A DNA stretch of 41,586 nucleotides, taken from the IMG/VR virus record IMGVR_UViG_3300050821_007357, positions 1 to 41,586 of that record; one strand, 5' to 3'. This DNA comes from a virus. A program made the position numbers and the translations under genes. This document shows positions 5,895-13,571 of this stretch, in pieces. The notes below the pieces were generated by a model that was not told the origin of the DNA, did not search any database, and saw only the letters and a program-made list of their open reading frames with translations. Position 1 is the stretch's first letter. Each line of letters begins with the position of its first letter.

Positions 5895-6155
5895 ATGGCC
5901 GGCCTGTTCAACCCGCCCAAGCTCGACACCCCGACGCCGCCGAACCCCTACGACACCGCCAACCGCCTCGCCGACCAGATGACGCGCCGGCTGCAGACCG
6001 GCGGCTCGCAGGGCGACACCCTCTCGGGGACCGGCCCGGGGAGGGGGCTGGGCCTGCCCGGCGGCGGGGCGATGATGCCGGGCCAGCCGCCCCTGGTGAG
6101 CGGCGGCGGCGGCGGACTGTTCTCGGGGCTCTCCGCGCGCACCGGGCTGAGCTGA
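5895..6155 (+). CDS. Small Gly/Pro-rich hypothetical protein (86 aa)
   Basis: ATG 5895, three bases after the terL stop. The N-terminus has a proline-rich lead (LFNPPKLDTPTPPNPYDTAN) and a short helix (RLADQMTRRLQTG). The rest is Gly/Ser/Pro low complexity (residues about 44-80). Its stop overlaps the next start as TGATG. Short disordered proteins encoded between terminase and portal occur in several podoviruses and may act in head assembly. Nothing in the sequence decides this. Confidence 0.65.
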   Translation: MAGLFNPPKLDTPTPPNPYDTANRLADQMTRRLQTGGSQGDTLSGTGPGRGLGLPGGGAMMPGQPPLVSGGGGGLFSGLSARTGLS

Positions 6156-6376
6156 TGCGCGAGGCCGACCTGGTGCTGTCGCTGCGCAGCCTGGCCGACC
6201 AGGGCCACCCGACCGCGAACCTGCTGCGCCTTCGCGCCGAGGAGCTGGAGGCGGCGCGGGCTCGCTACCTGGCCGCGCCCGCGCCGTACGACGGCCAGCC
6301 CTTGCGCGAGTTCAACCGCGCGTTCGGCTCGGCCTACCACCTGTGGAGCGTCTGCAGCGGCGCGGCGGTGAGCTGA
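6155..6376 (+). CDS. Small helical hypothetical protein (73 aa)
   Basis: ATG 6155 in a TGATG junction. The stop again overlaps the portal start as TGATG at 6374-6378, so three genes are translationally coupled. The protein is mostly helical (LVLSLRSLADQGHPTANLLR; RLRAEELEAARARYLAA) and ends in a Cys-containing hydrophobic tail (HLWSVCSGAAVS). No family recognised. Placement between terL and portal suggests a head-assembly or packaging accessory role. Confidence 0.7.
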   Translation: MREADLVLSLRSLADQGHPTANLLRLRAEELEAARARYLAAPAPYDGQPLREFNRAFGSAYHLWSVCSGAAVS

Positions 6377-8208
6377 TGGCGGACGACTCCTCAGGGCTCC
6401 CCAAGGCGCCGGCGCTCCGACGCGACGGGGTGAACGAGGTCGACCACTACCTGCGATATTTCCACAGCCTGCGCGTCGACCGGGCGCACTACGACCGCAA
6501 ATGGCAGCTCTGCAGCGACTACATTCTGGCCCGGCGGGATTTCACCGTGGCGACGCGGCCGAACCAGCTCCGGCCGCACCGGATCACGAGCCAGGTGGCG
6601 ACGCAGGCCAACGCCAGGTCGGCCGCCTTCGTGCTGGCGTACCTGATCGACCCGACGCGGCCGAACCTGCTGCCGAACGTCAAGCGGGGCCTGGCGATGG
6701 CCGGCCGCGAGACGTGCCTCGACGACGACAGCCTGCAGTACGTCAACGACGTGGCCTGGTCGGTGTTCGACCGGATGATGCTGCCCCGGGCGCGGCTGAT
6801 GCTGAGCCTGAACGCGATGCTGCAGGAGTTTTGCTGCTTCGGCTGCGGCGTGATCTGGACCGGGCGCAAGCGCGGCTTCGGCCCGTACTACCAGGCCCGG
6901 CCGCTGGAAGCGTGCTGGTGGTGCGAGAACGAGGAGGGCGAGGTCGACACCCTCTATTTCCGCCAGCTCATGCCGGTCTGGCGGATCATCCAGCGCTGGC
7001 CGAAGGCCGGGCGGTGCGAAGGCTGGGAGCACCTGGCCGAGCGGCCTGATTCGCACGACGAACAGACCATGAGCCCGGTGCTGGTGTGCGTGGAGCCGCG
7101 CGAGGGCGGGCTCTACGGCGCGGTGGGCCAGGCAAAACCGTTCAAGTACGTGGTCATCGCCGAGGAAAAGAAGGCGATCCTGGACGAGAGTGGGTTTGAT
7201 TCGTTCCCCTACGCCGTGTTCCGCTACAACAACTTCCCCGGCCGGGCCTACTCCGAGGGGATGGGCGTCGGCGTGCTCGCCGAAGTCATGGTGCTGAACC
7301 ATCTGCAGATGGCGATCGAGGACATCGTAGAGCAGAAGGCGATGCCGCCGCTGGCCTGGCCGGCGCGCATGTTCCCGAAGCCGCTGGATCGGCGGCCAGG
7401 CGCGCCGAACGCGTACAACCCCGCCGGGCTCGGTATTCAGAGCGCCAAAGACGCGATCATCAAGCTCGATCTGACCGGCGATCCCTCTGGAGTGCTGGAA
7501 CACATCAAGTATCTGACCGATGTAGTTGAGCGCGGTTACTTCGTGGACTGGATGAACCTGCGCGAGAGCGGCGACATGACTGCCGAGGAGGTCACGGAGC
7601 GCCGCGACATCAGACTTCGTGGCATGGCCTCAATCGTGTCCAATTGCGAAATGCCTATGACGACTTTGGGCGACCGCACCTTGGATGGACTCAGGGAAGA
7701 GATGATGCTACCTAGACCTGTACCGGCTGGGGTGGCTGGTGCTCTGGTTGATTGGGAATATGCGGGGCCTCTCGCAATCGCTCAGCTCCGTGGCAACGTG
7801 CAGTCCCTGCTGCAGCTCATCCAGGCGCGCGGCCTGGTGGCCGGGCAGGACCCGCCGGCGGCCCAAGTCGTGAACCTCGAAACCACCCTGCGGGCGATTC
7901 ACTCGGGCCTCGGCCTGCCGCAGGGCGCCGTGAACTCGGAAAAGACCGTGCAAGCCTTCCGCACGCAGATGGAAGCACAGCAGCAGCAGGCCGCAGATGC
8001 CGCAAAACTCAAGACCGTCGCCGACGCCGCCAAGAGTGGCGCCGGAGCTGCCTCGGACCTGGCCGACGCCCACAGCACGATCGCTGGCGCCGGAGGAGCT
8101 GGAGGCCCTGCTGGCGGCGGCGCACCGCCGGGGCTACCGGCGCCCGCCGGCGCTGCGCCTTTCGCCCCAACCAACCCGCTCGCCGCCGCGCTCGCCGCTG
8201 GCGGCTGA
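6376..8208 (+). CDS. Portal (head-to-tail connector) protein (610 aa)
   Basis: Forms the dodecameric ring through which DNA enters and leaves the head. The sequence matches the podoviral head-to-tail connector family: N-terminal DHYLRYFHSLRVDRAHYDRK and WQLCSDYILARRDF, a central DPTRPNLLP region, FRYNNFPGRAYSEGMGVGVL at about 285-304, a long connector helix followed by the stem, and an Ala/Gly/Pro-rich C-terminal tail (about 560-610). The start is set at ATG 6376 (MADDSSGLPKAP) because of the TGATG coupling. Length is typical for this family. A stretch of about 320 bp near the middle to C-terminal part (7480-7800) has clearly different codon use, suggesting allele replacement. Confidence 0.9.
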   Translation: MADDSSGLPKAPALRRDGVNEVDHYLRYFHSLRVDRAHYDRKWQLCSDYILARRDFTVATRPNQLRPHRITSQVATQANARSAAFVLAYLIDPTRPNLLPNVKRGLAMAGRETCLDDDSLQYVNDVAWSVFDRMMLPRARLMLSLNAMLQEFCCFGCGVIWTGRKRGFGPYYQARPLEACWWCENEEGEVDTLYFRQLMPVWRIIQRWPKAGRCEGWEHLAERPDSHDEQTMSPVLVCVEPREGGLYGAVGQAKPFKYVVIAEEKKAILDESGFDSFPYAVFRYNNFPGRAYSEGMGVGVLAEVMVLNHLQMAIEDIVEQKAMPPLAWPARMFPKPLDRRPGAPNAYNPAGLGIQSAKDAIIKLDLTGDPSGVLEHIKYLTDVVERGYFVDWMNLRESGDMTAEEVTERRDIRLRGMASIVSNCEMPMTTLGDRTLDGLREEMMLPRPVPAGVAGALVDWEYAGPLAIAQLRGNVQSLLQLIQARGLVAGQDPPAAQVVNLETTLRAIHSGLGLPQGAVNSEKTVQAFRTQMEAQQQQAADAAKLKTVADAAKSGAGAASDLADAHSTIAGAGGAGGPAGGGAPPGLPAPAGAAPFAPTNPLAAALAAGG

Positions 8209-8222
8209 GATCGGAGGGGGCG

Positions 8223-8429
8223 ATGAGTGAGCCGGCGGAAGGCCCGGCCCCGGTCTATGACTGGCTCCCCTACCAGGACACCGAGCGGCCGGCGGACCTG
8301 GCCCGCTGCAGCTTCACGCTGCACGCCGCCTTCGGCGGGAGGATCGTGGTCGAGGCCGAGGACTACGAGGCCGCCGGCCGGGTGTACCGCTGGCTGATCG
8401 GCCAGATGATGCTGGAGAAGGGGCAGTGA
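8223..8429 (+). CDS. Small hypothetical protein (68 aa)
   Basis: ATG 8223 with a strong GGAGGGGG Shine-Dalgarno. MSEPAEGPAPVYDWLPYQDT, then a beta-hairpin-like part (CSFTLHAAFGGRIVVEAEDY) and a helix (EAAGRVYRWLIGQMMLEKG). It begins a run of eight overlapping small genes (GTGA, ATGA and TTGA junctions) between portal and scaffold. No known domain. Confidence 0.7.
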   Translation: MSEPAEGPAPVYDWLPYQDTERPADLARCSFTLHAAFGGRIVVEAEDYEAAGRVYRWLIGQMMLEKGQ

Positions 8430-8719
8430 GCGGCCTAGGGCGCACGACGCGGATGCCGGAGTGCCGCTGCCCGTTTTGCGGCCACAAGCTCGACGGGGTG
8501 ACGTCTGGCCCGGGCCAAGACCCGGACGCTACGCCTCGGCCAGGCGACGTGACGTACTGCATCCAGTGCGCGGGGGTGCTGGTATTCGAGGGCGATCCTC
8601 TCAGCGTGCGCAAGGCGGCGGCCGAGGAGGTGCGGGAGATCATGGCGGAGCTGCCGGCGGCTTCGGTGCTGGCGACGGCGCTCGCCATGCTTCATCACGG
8701 ACGGGAACGGCCGCAATGA
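8426..8719 (+). CDS. Zinc-ribbon-like protein (97 aa)
   Basis: The start is GTG 8426, overlapping the previous stop as GTGA. Four cysteines form a zinc-ribbon pattern: CPFCGHKL near residues 15-22 (with an extra C two residues before) and YCIQCAGV near 44-51. The rest is helical (PLSVRKAAAEEVREIMAELP). Zinc ribbons of this kind usually bind nucleic acid or mediate protein contacts. It overlaps the following gene by ATGA. No specific function is known to me. Confidence 0.7.
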   Translation: MSGLGRTTRMPECRCPFCGHKLDGVTSGPGQDPDATPRPGDVTYCIQCAGVLVFEGDPLSVRKAAAEEVREIMAELPAASVLATALAMLHHGRERPQ

Positions 8720-9375
8720 CCGACCTGGCGGCGGCCATCCGCTTCGTTCCGTTGCCGTCGACCATGATCTCGCTGCCGATCGACCGGCGCGGCTTCCCGG
8801 TGCCGTGGTTCGTGAGCTGGGAGGATGGCGAGCCGGATTTCCGGGTGATCGGCCCGGGCAAGCTGGTGCGCGCCGTGCGCGAGGGGCGCTGCTGGGTCTG
8901 CGGCGGCAAGATCGGGCGGGTCAAGGTCTCGGTGATCGGGCCGATGTGCGCGATCAACCGCGTCACCAGCGAGCCGGCGTCGCACCCGGCGTGCGCCAGG
9001 TACGCGGCGCAGACGTGCCCCTTCCTCGCTAACCCTCGGATGCGCCGCAACGAGAAGGACTTGCCCGAGCAGCGGCGCGAAGCGCCCGGTATCCACCTGG
9101 ATCGCAACCCCGGCGTGATGGCGCTGTGGGCGAGCCTGCGGCCGAGCAAGCCGTTCCGGGCGGAGATCGGCATGGCCGGCGTGCTGTTCCAGCTCGGGCC
9201 GCTGCACGGCATCGAGTGGTGGGCGCGCGGGCGCCAGGCCAGCCGCGCCGAGGTGATGGAGTCGATCGAGAGCGGCCTGCCGAGCCTGCGCGAGGTCGCC
9301 GAGCTGGAGGGCAACGGCGCGGTTGAGGCGCTGGCGAGCGCCACGGTGAACGCCATGCGGCTGTTGCCGGCATGA
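8716..9375 (+). CDS. Conserved Cys-rich phage protein (219 aa)
   Basis: ATG 8716 in an ATGA overlap. After a PWFVSW box (about 35-40) comes a Cys cluster: RCWVCGGKIG (about 60-69), IGPMCAINRVTSEPASHPAC (about 80-99) and AAQTCPFLANPRMRRN. The pattern CxxC...C...HxxC...C suggests a structural zinc site. Proteins with the same FxVIGPMCxxNR...EPxSHxxCA...CPFL spacing recur in phages and bacteria as an uncharacterised family; this is recalled, not searched. The C-terminal third is helical (SRAEVMESIESGLPSLREVA). Role unknown. Its place in the accessory run suggests an anti-host or regulatory function rather than a structural one. Confidence 0.75.
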   Translation: MTDLAAAIRFVPLPSTMISLPIDRRGFPVPWFVSWEDGEPDFRVIGPGKLVRAVREGRCWVCGGKIGRVKVSVIGPMCAINRVTSEPASHPACARYAAQTCPFLANPRMRRNEKDLPEQRREAPGIHLDRNPGVMALWASLRPSKPFRAEIGMAGVLFQLGPLHGIEWWARGRQASRAEVMESIESGLPSLREVAELEGNGAVEALASATVNAMRLLPA

Positions 9376-9653
9376 GCGACCACTACGTCCTGAACGCGGA
9401 TCACAGCGTCACGCGGGTCGACGATCTGCTGGCCTGGGCGGCTTGGTTCGAGACCGCCGACCGGACGGTGGCGAAGGCGCACCGCCAGGGGTTCGAGGTT
9501 TCGACGGTGTTCCTGGGGCTCGATCACAGTTTTCGCGGTGGCCCGCGCCAGCCTGGCGAGCTGTACTGCGAGCGCTACTCGACGTGGGACGAGGCCCTGG
9601 CCGGGCATCGCCGCGCCCTGGAGGCGGTCGCGAACATGGAGGTCGCGGAGTGA
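9372..9653 (+). CDS. Conserved small phage protein (93 aa)
   Basis: ATG 9372, ATGA overlap. MSDHYVLNADHSVTRVDDLL, then AWFETADRTVAKAHRQGFEV, the block STVFLGLDHSFRGGPRQPGE followed by LYCERYSTWDEALAGHRRAL. The VSTVFLGLDHxF...G.P...ET...W..A..GH pattern is a widespread small phage family of unknown function. No catalytic residues are obvious. Confidence 0.75.
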   Translation: MSDHYVLNADHSVTRVDDLLAWAAWFETADRTVAKAHRQGFEVSTVFLGLDHSFRGGPRQPGELYCERYSTWDEALAGHRRALEAVANMEVAE

Positions 9654-9898
9654 CGTTGTTTCGGGAACATCGAGGGGACTTGGACGAAAGTATGCGGACG
9701 GTCGCGTGGGTGAAGGATCGAGACGAACTCGTGCAGCACCTGCGCAAAGTCTTGGAACCATGGCCGACAGCACCTGATCCCGCGCCGCTGACGATCCAGA
9801 AATACTATCCAGACAAGCAAGTCGGGTGGCCCAACTGTCATATTGTGGTGCTGGAGGGCTACGGCGTGCTTGGTTACACAGATGGGCCGGTCAAATGA
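9650..9898 (+). CDS. Hypothetical protein of atypical composition (82 aa)
   Basis: GTG 9650, GTGA overlap. MTLFREHRGDLDESMRTVAW, a helix (DRDELVQHLRKVLEPW), then a beta-like C-terminal half with Trp, Tyr and Cys (KYYPDKQVGWPNCHIVVLEG). Many codons end in A or T (TTG, CGA, GAA, CCA, AAA, CAT), unlike the genes on either side, so it was probably acquired recently. No family recognised. Confidence 0.7.
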   Translation: MTLFREHRGDLDESMRTVAWVKDRDELVQHLRKVLEPWPTAPDPAPLTIQKYYPDKQVGWPNCHIVVLEGYGVLGYTDGPVK

Positions 9899-10254
9899 GC
9901 GAGCCGACCGCCCGCGAAGCGTTCCTGACGGCGATGAGCAAGACCCTGGCCGACGAGGGCAAGCTGATCGAGGCGGGGTGGTTTTCGCTGCAGGCGGCGA
10001 TCATGCCGGCGGACCCGCCGCCGGTGCAGATCAGGGAAATGCGGCTGGCGTTCTTCGCCGGGGCGCAGCACCTGTTCGCCAGCATCATGACGATCCTGGA
10101 GCCCGGCGAGGAACCCACCGACGCCGACATGGCGCGGATGGGCTTGATCGCCGCCGAGCTGCAAGCCTTTGCCGAGCAGCTCAGCCGCGACGCGCGGTTC
10201 GCGGAGGGCCGGCCACATCGCCGGCGGCGCCCGCCGGAGGGGCTCGGCCGATGA
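9895..10254 (+). CDS. Conserved small phage protein (119 aa)
   Basis: ATG 9895, ATGA overlap. Almost wholly helical: AREAFLTAMSKTLADEGKLI, EAGWFSLQAAIMP, IREMRLAFFAGAQHLFASIM, then DADMARMGLIAAELQAFAEQ and a very basic tail (RPHRRRRPPEGLGR). The MRxAFFAGAQHLFxSIMxxL...EPTxxDMxRM pattern is common in alphaproteobacterial phages and is usually unannotated. Function unknown. Confidence 0.75.
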   Translation: MSEPTAREAFLTAMSKTLADEGKLIEAGWFSLQAAIMPADPPPVQIREMRLAFFAGAQHLFASIMTILEPGEEPTDADMARMGLIAAELQAFAEQLSRDARFAEGRPHRRRRPPEGLGR

Positions 10255-10469
10255 CGATGAGCCGCGCCGAGTACGTCGAGTGGTGCAAAGAGCGCGCCCT
10301 GGAGTATTTCGATCGCGGTGATCTTGCTGAAGCTGTCGTGTCGATGATGTCGGACATGCAAAAGCGAGAGGACACTCAGTATCCCGCTGCCTTGGACCAG
10401 CTCGCGATGCTTGATCTGATGACGGGGAACCGCGAGGGCGTGCGGCGCTGGATCGTGGGGTTCAATTGA
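10251..10469 (+). CDS. Conserved small helical phage protein (72 aa)
   Basis: ATG 10251 in an ATGA overlap. MTMSRAEYVEWCKERALEYF then DRGDLAEAVVSMMSDMQKRE, a TPR-like helix pair, followed by ALDQLAMLDLMTGNREGVRR. This WCKERALEYxxxGD..EA..SMxSDL..xxET pattern is a common phage family without known function. Parts (about 10310-10400) show relaxed codon use. Confidence 0.75.
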   Translation: MTMSRAEYVEWCKERALEYFDRGDLAEAVVSMMSDMQKREDTQYPAALDQLAMLDLMTGNREGVRRWIVGFN

Positions 10470-10846
10470 CCGACGCCGCCCCCGTCATCGACGTGCCCTA
10501 CCTGCTGGCGATGGCCCGCCAGGGCGAGGCGGCGCCGGCGGGGCTGGCGGCAACGCGGCAAGCCTACCGCATGGTGTTCGGCTCCGAGCTGGGCCGCTTC
10601 GTGCTGCTGCATCACCTGATGGCGTGCGGCGTCGGCCGGCGGATCGGCCCCGACGCCAGCGACGCGGCGCTACGCTACTCGGCCGGGATGATGGACTCGG
10701 CAATCTCGCTCGCCAACGAGGCGGGCTACGACGAGGCGGCGATCGCCGCCAGTGTGCTGACACAGGAGTTGGTCGATGAGCGAAACCCACCAGACGCCGG
10801 GTTCGGAACAATCCTCGGCGACGACGACACAGACTTCGACGCCTAG
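10466..10846 (+). CDS. Hypothetical protein, possibly Bbp19-like (126 aa)
   Basis: Start at TTG 10466, sharing bases with the previous stop (TTGA). No ATG gives a better fit. The segment QAYRMVFGSELGRFVLLHHLMACGV resembles the core of Bbp19-type phage proteins, small proteins encoded next to the head genes. A helical C-terminal half follows (YSAGMMDSAISLANEAGYDE; AAIAASVLTQELVDER). The last 71 bases overlap the start of the scaffold gene. The family assignment is tentative. Confidence 0.65.
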   Translation: MTDAAPVIDVPYLLAMARQGEAAPAGLAATRQAYRMVFGSELGRFVLLHHLMACGVGRRIGPDASDAALRYSAGMMDSAISLANEAGYDEAAIAASVLTQELVDERNPPDAGFGTILGDDDTDFDA

Positions 10847-11675
10847 CGCCAACGGCGGCGCGGCCCCCGAGCCGGCGTTCTGGGAAGGTTTCACCGACAA
10901 GTCGCTGGCGCAGAGCAACAGCGTCACGCGCTGGAAGTCGGTGGAGGAGATGGCGAAGGGCTACGTCAACCTCGAACAGCGGTTCGGCGTGCCCCCCGAG
11001 CGCCGGATCGACCTTCCCGAGGACATGACCAAGCCGGAGGCCATGCGGGAGGTGTTCACCAAGCTGGGCCTGCCGGAGAAGCCGGAGGGCTACGGCTTCA
11101 AGCTGCCGGAGGGCGCGAGCGAGCAGGACAACGCCATGCTCGGCAAGTACGTCGAGGCCGCCCACAAGGCCGGCGTGCCGACCAGCCAGGCCAAGCAGAT
11201 GCTCGATTGGTGGGTGGAACAGAACGCGGCGGCGCAGACGGCGGCGGCCGAGGCGCTGACCGCCCGCAAGACCGAAGGCGAGACCCAGCTCAAGACCGCG
11301 TTCGGGGGCGCCTACGAGGCGCGGATGCGCGAGGCGAAGAACCTGCTCGGCCGGTACGATCCCGAGGGCAAGACCGGGCTCACCGCCGACAACCTGACCA
11401 CCTTCCCGGCCTGGACGCAGATGCTGATCCGCATGAGCGACCGGATGCAGGAGCCGGGGGGCCTGCCGAACGGCGAGCTGCCGGACGGCGAGCGGCCGCT
11501 GACGCCGGCGCAGGCGCAGGCGCAGCTCAACACCTTCAACCTCGACCAGGCCAAGCAGCTCGCGCTGTTCGATCCCAAGCACCCCTCGCACAAGGCGGTC
11601 GTCGAGGAACGCAACAAGCTGCTGACGGCCGCGCACCCGCGCGGCGAAGCGCCGGCGGCGATCGCGGTGCGATGA
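10776..11675 (+). CDS. Putative capsid scaffolding protein (299 aa)
   Basis: ATG 10776 with CAGGAG nine bases upstream, inside the 3' end of the previous gene. The N-terminus is Ser/Thr/Gln/Ala-rich and disordered (residues 1-30). Then come FWEGFTDKSL, SVEEMAKGYVNLEQRFG and a VPPERRIDLPEDMT segment, a long coiled helical region (about 110-190, including KQMLDWWVEQNAAAQTAAAE), and a charged C-terminal helix. Position between portal and major capsid protein, composition and length fit podoviral scaffolds, which guide procapsid assembly and then leave. No enzymatic motif. Confidence 0.75.
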   Translation: MSETHQTPGSEQSSATTTQTSTPSANGGAAPEPAFWEGFTDKSLAQSNSVTRWKSVEEMAKGYVNLEQRFGVPPERRIDLPEDMTKPEAMREVFTKLGLPEKPEGYGFKLPEGASEQDNAMLGKYVEAAHKAGVPTSQAKQMLDWWVEQNAAAQTAAAEALTARKTEGETQLKTAFGGAYEARMREAKNLLGRYDPEGKTGLTADNLTTFPAWTQMLIRMSDRMQEPGGLPNGELPDGERPLTPAQAQAQLNTFNLDQAKQLALFDPKHPSHKAVVEERNKLLTAAHPRGEAPAAIAVR

Positions 11676-11755
11676 GGCGGTGGGCTGAGTTCGTGCTGGC
11701 GCTGGCGCTGGTGGCAGTGGGCCTGCTGTCGGCGCTGACGGTGACGAGGATCTGA
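11672..11755 (+). CDS. 27-residue single-helix membrane peptide
   Basis: ATG 11672, ATGA overlap with the scaffold stop. The peptide is one charged lead (MRRWAEF) plus a hydrophobic helix (VLALALVAVGLLSALTV). It is too short for most gene finders but has the coupled start and matching codon use. It could be a micro-holin or an inner-membrane regulator peptide. Alternatively it is spurious. Confidence 0.45.
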   Translation: MRRWAEFVLALALVAVGLLSALTVTRI

Positions 11756-11792
11756 TTTCGAGAGCGGGAACAGTAAAAGCAAAGGATTGGGA

Positions 11793-12128
11793 ATGAGCAC
11801 GGCGCACGTAATACTCACCGCGGACGAAGTGAAGGCGCGTCTCAAGGCGCATCGGACCAAGAGCGCGATCGAAAAGCGAGAGTTCGAGCGAGCACAGGCC
11901 GTCTTGGAGAACTATCAGGACCTACGGGACGACGTGATGAGCTTGGTCAAGAACTCGCGCCTGAGCTACGAGGAAATTCACAACCGCTGCGGCCCGACGC
12001 CGACGACGCTGGCGAAATGGCGCGATCACGAGATTGACCAGCCACGGCTCTCCAAGCTGCAGTCGACCCTGCGGATACTCGGTTACGACCTGGGCGTGGT
12101 CCCGGGCCGGCGGGCGCTGCAGCGGTGA
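11793..12128 (+). CDS. Helix-turn-helix regulatory protein (111 aa)
   Basis: ATG 11793 after AAAGGATTGGGA. An in-frame TTG at 11787 is a weaker alternative. The N-terminal half is a charged helix (EVKARLKAHRTKSAIEKREF). The HTH lies in the C-terminal half: LSYEEIHNRCGPTPTTLAKW followed by RDHEIDQPRLSKLQSTLRIL and GYDLGVV. The turn with PTPTTLAKW is the recognition helix. It binds DNA and is probably a regulator of late or accessory genes. It is preceded by a 37-bp AT-richer gap (11756-11792), the only break in this run, and its first half has lower GC than its neighbours, so it may be an insertion with its own control. Confidence 0.75.
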   Translation: MSTAHVILTADEVKARLKAHRTKSAIEKREFERAQAVLENYQDLRDDVMSLVKNSRLSYEEIHNRCGPTPTTLAKWRDHEIDQPRLSKLQSTLRILGYDLGVVPGRRALQR

Positions 12129-12502
12129 CGCAGGCGCCGCCACTGTCGCTGAGCAACCAGTTTGAGCGGCTGGTGGAGGCTGACGAGGCCGTGCGCCGGG
12201 CTTTGGCGGCGCTGGCGCTCAAGTGGATGGAGGAGGAGGCGGCGGGGCGGGAGGACGAGCTGCTCGACGAGGCGCTGATCTTCCGGCCGCTGGTGGTCGG
12301 CGGGATCAGATCGCTGGTGGAGCTGGCCGTTGATTGGGGACTCGTCGGCGAGACGGCCGAGGCGATCGGCGATGGCTTCAAGCGAACGGCCGAGGCCACG
12401 GTCGTCGTGTACGGCCGGGCGATCGGCTGGGCGCGGGACGAGGCGGACAAGGCGCTGAAGGAGAAGAACGATGAAAGTGGCGGAGATCAGGCGGGCGTTT
12501 GA
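12125..12502 (+). CDS. Hypothetical helical protein (125 aa)
   Basis: GTG 12125, GTGA overlap with the HTH gene. Acidic helices (VEADEAVRRALAALALKWME; EEAAGREDELLDEALIFRPL), then VVGGIRSLVELAVDWGLVGE. No membrane segment of full length and no motif known to me. The 3' end overlaps the next gene by 32 bases. Confidence 0.65.
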   Translation: MTQAPPLSLSNQFERLVEADEAVRRALAALALKWMEEEAAGREDELLDEALIFRPLVVGGIRSLVELAVDWGLVGETAEAIGDGFKRTAEATVVVYGRAIGWARDEADKALKEKNDESGGDQAGV

Positions 12503-12719
12503 GGACGTCGCCAAGCGCATCGACGACGAGACCTACATCAGCGCGGCGGCGCACTACACGACCGGCTTCCTGCTCGGCGGCGACAACGCCTGGGGCGCGG
12601 CGCTGGTGATCGCGCTGCTGGAGCGGACTTACGGGGCCGCGATGCCGGGCCTGACCGACCTCAAGTACAAGATTGGGCTCGCCTCGCACGTCGACTTCGC
12701 GGCGCCGTCCGATGACTGA
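12471..12719 (+). CDS. Hypothetical protein (82 aa)
   Basis: ATG 12471 behind AAGGAGAAGAACG, a strong ribosome site lying inside the previous gene. MKVAEIRRAFEDVAKRIDDE, then TGFLLGGDNAWGAALVIALL with moderate hydrophobicity, and a polar tail. Family and role unknown. It overlaps the next gene by eight bases. Confidence 0.65.
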   Translation: MKVAEIRRAFEDVAKRIDDETYISAAAHYTTGFLLGGDNAWGAALVIALLERTYGAAMPGLTDLKYKIGLASHVDFAAPSDD

Positions 12720-13182
12720 CCTGGCCGAGCTGATGGACGCGGCCGAGGCGCTGGCGCGCGGGTACCTGGCCAAGGTGGACGAGGTAGGCCCGGCCGTCCT
12801 GGTGCAATTCCCGAGCGGCGAGACCGGGCTGCTGGCGCTGGAGTGGGGGAACGACCAGGACAAGGCGTTGCGGCTGGCGGCGCTGCGGCTGCTGTTCCGG
12901 GAAACGGGCGTGACCGCCTACGCGCTGTGGTCGGAGTGCTGGATGGCCTCGCACGTCGTCAAAGCGGGCGAACCGCCGCCCGATCCCGCCAAGTGGAAGG
13001 GCGTGATGCCGCGCGACAACCCGGAGCGGGTCGACGCGCTGATCCTCATCGGCGCGGAAAAGGGCCGGCCGGCGGTGATCCGAAGCTACCGGAAGGTGAA
13101 GCGAGCGGGCGGCGCGACGCTGGAGCCGCTGCTCGATGGCCCGGATCGGGCCGCCGGCCGGCTGACCGATCTGCTGGCATGA
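12712..13182 (+). CDS. Hypothetical protein (156 aa)
   Basis: ATG 12712 (MTDLAELMDAAEALARGYLA). Alpha/beta pattern: an N-terminal helix, strands VGPAVLVQFPSGETGLLALE, a helical block (DQDKALRLAALRLLFRETGV), then AYALWSECWMASH and ERVDALILIGAEKGRPAVIR. Conserved-looking Trp and Cys residues but no known catalytic site. It overlaps the following gene by ATGA. Confidence 0.7.
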   Translation: MTDLAELMDAAEALARGYLAKVDEVGPAVLVQFPSGETGLLALEWGNDQDKALRLAALRLLFRETGVTAYALWSECWMASHVVKAGEPPPDPAKWKGVMPRDNPERVDALILIGAEKGRPAVIRSYRKVKRAGGATLEPLLDGPDRAAGRLTDLLA

Positions 13183-13571
13183 GCGACGACGGGCGCGAGG
13201 CCGCTCTGGCGGGGCTGGAGCGGGAGCTGGGGCGGCTGTCGCGCGCCACGCGCCGGCTGATCGTCATGCAGGTGTTCGCGCTCTGCGGGCTCGCCGGCGC
13301 CGAACTTGGCCTGGTGTGGGCGGGCGGCGGCCCGTTCGTGTGGCGCGACGCCTGGGCGATCCTCGGCCTGACGGTGGTGGGGCTCTTGATCTGTGGCACG
13401 CGCGTCAGCGACTGGCTCTATGAGCGCCGGCGCGATGCGCGAGAGCTGCGCGTCCTGCGTGAGCTGGACGAGGCGCTGCCGCTGATGGTGGCGATCCGGG
13501 TGATTCGGGGCCACGCGGCCGAGCGCCAGGCCGCATCGCCGGAGCCGCCGGCGGCGCCGACCGTCCACTAG
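13179..13571 (+). CDS. Two-helix membrane protein (130 aa)
   Basis: ATG 13179. After a charged lead (DDGREAALAGLERELGRLSR) come two membrane segments, LIVMQVFALCGLAGAELGLV (about 28-47) and DAWAILGLTVVGLLICG (about 58-75), then a long charged cytoplasmic helix (WLYERRRDARELRVLRELDE) and a Pro/Ala tail. The topology would allow a holin-like or membrane-regulator role. Position just before the capsid gene, away from the 3' lysis area, makes holin only one of several options. Last gene before a 239-bp gap. Confidence 0.65.
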   Translation: MSDDGREAALAGLERELGRLSRATRRLIVMQVFALCGLAGAELGLVWAGGGPFVWRDAWAILGLTVVGLLICGTRVSDWLYERRRDARELRVLRELDEALPLMVAIRVIRGHAAERQAASPEPPAAPTVH

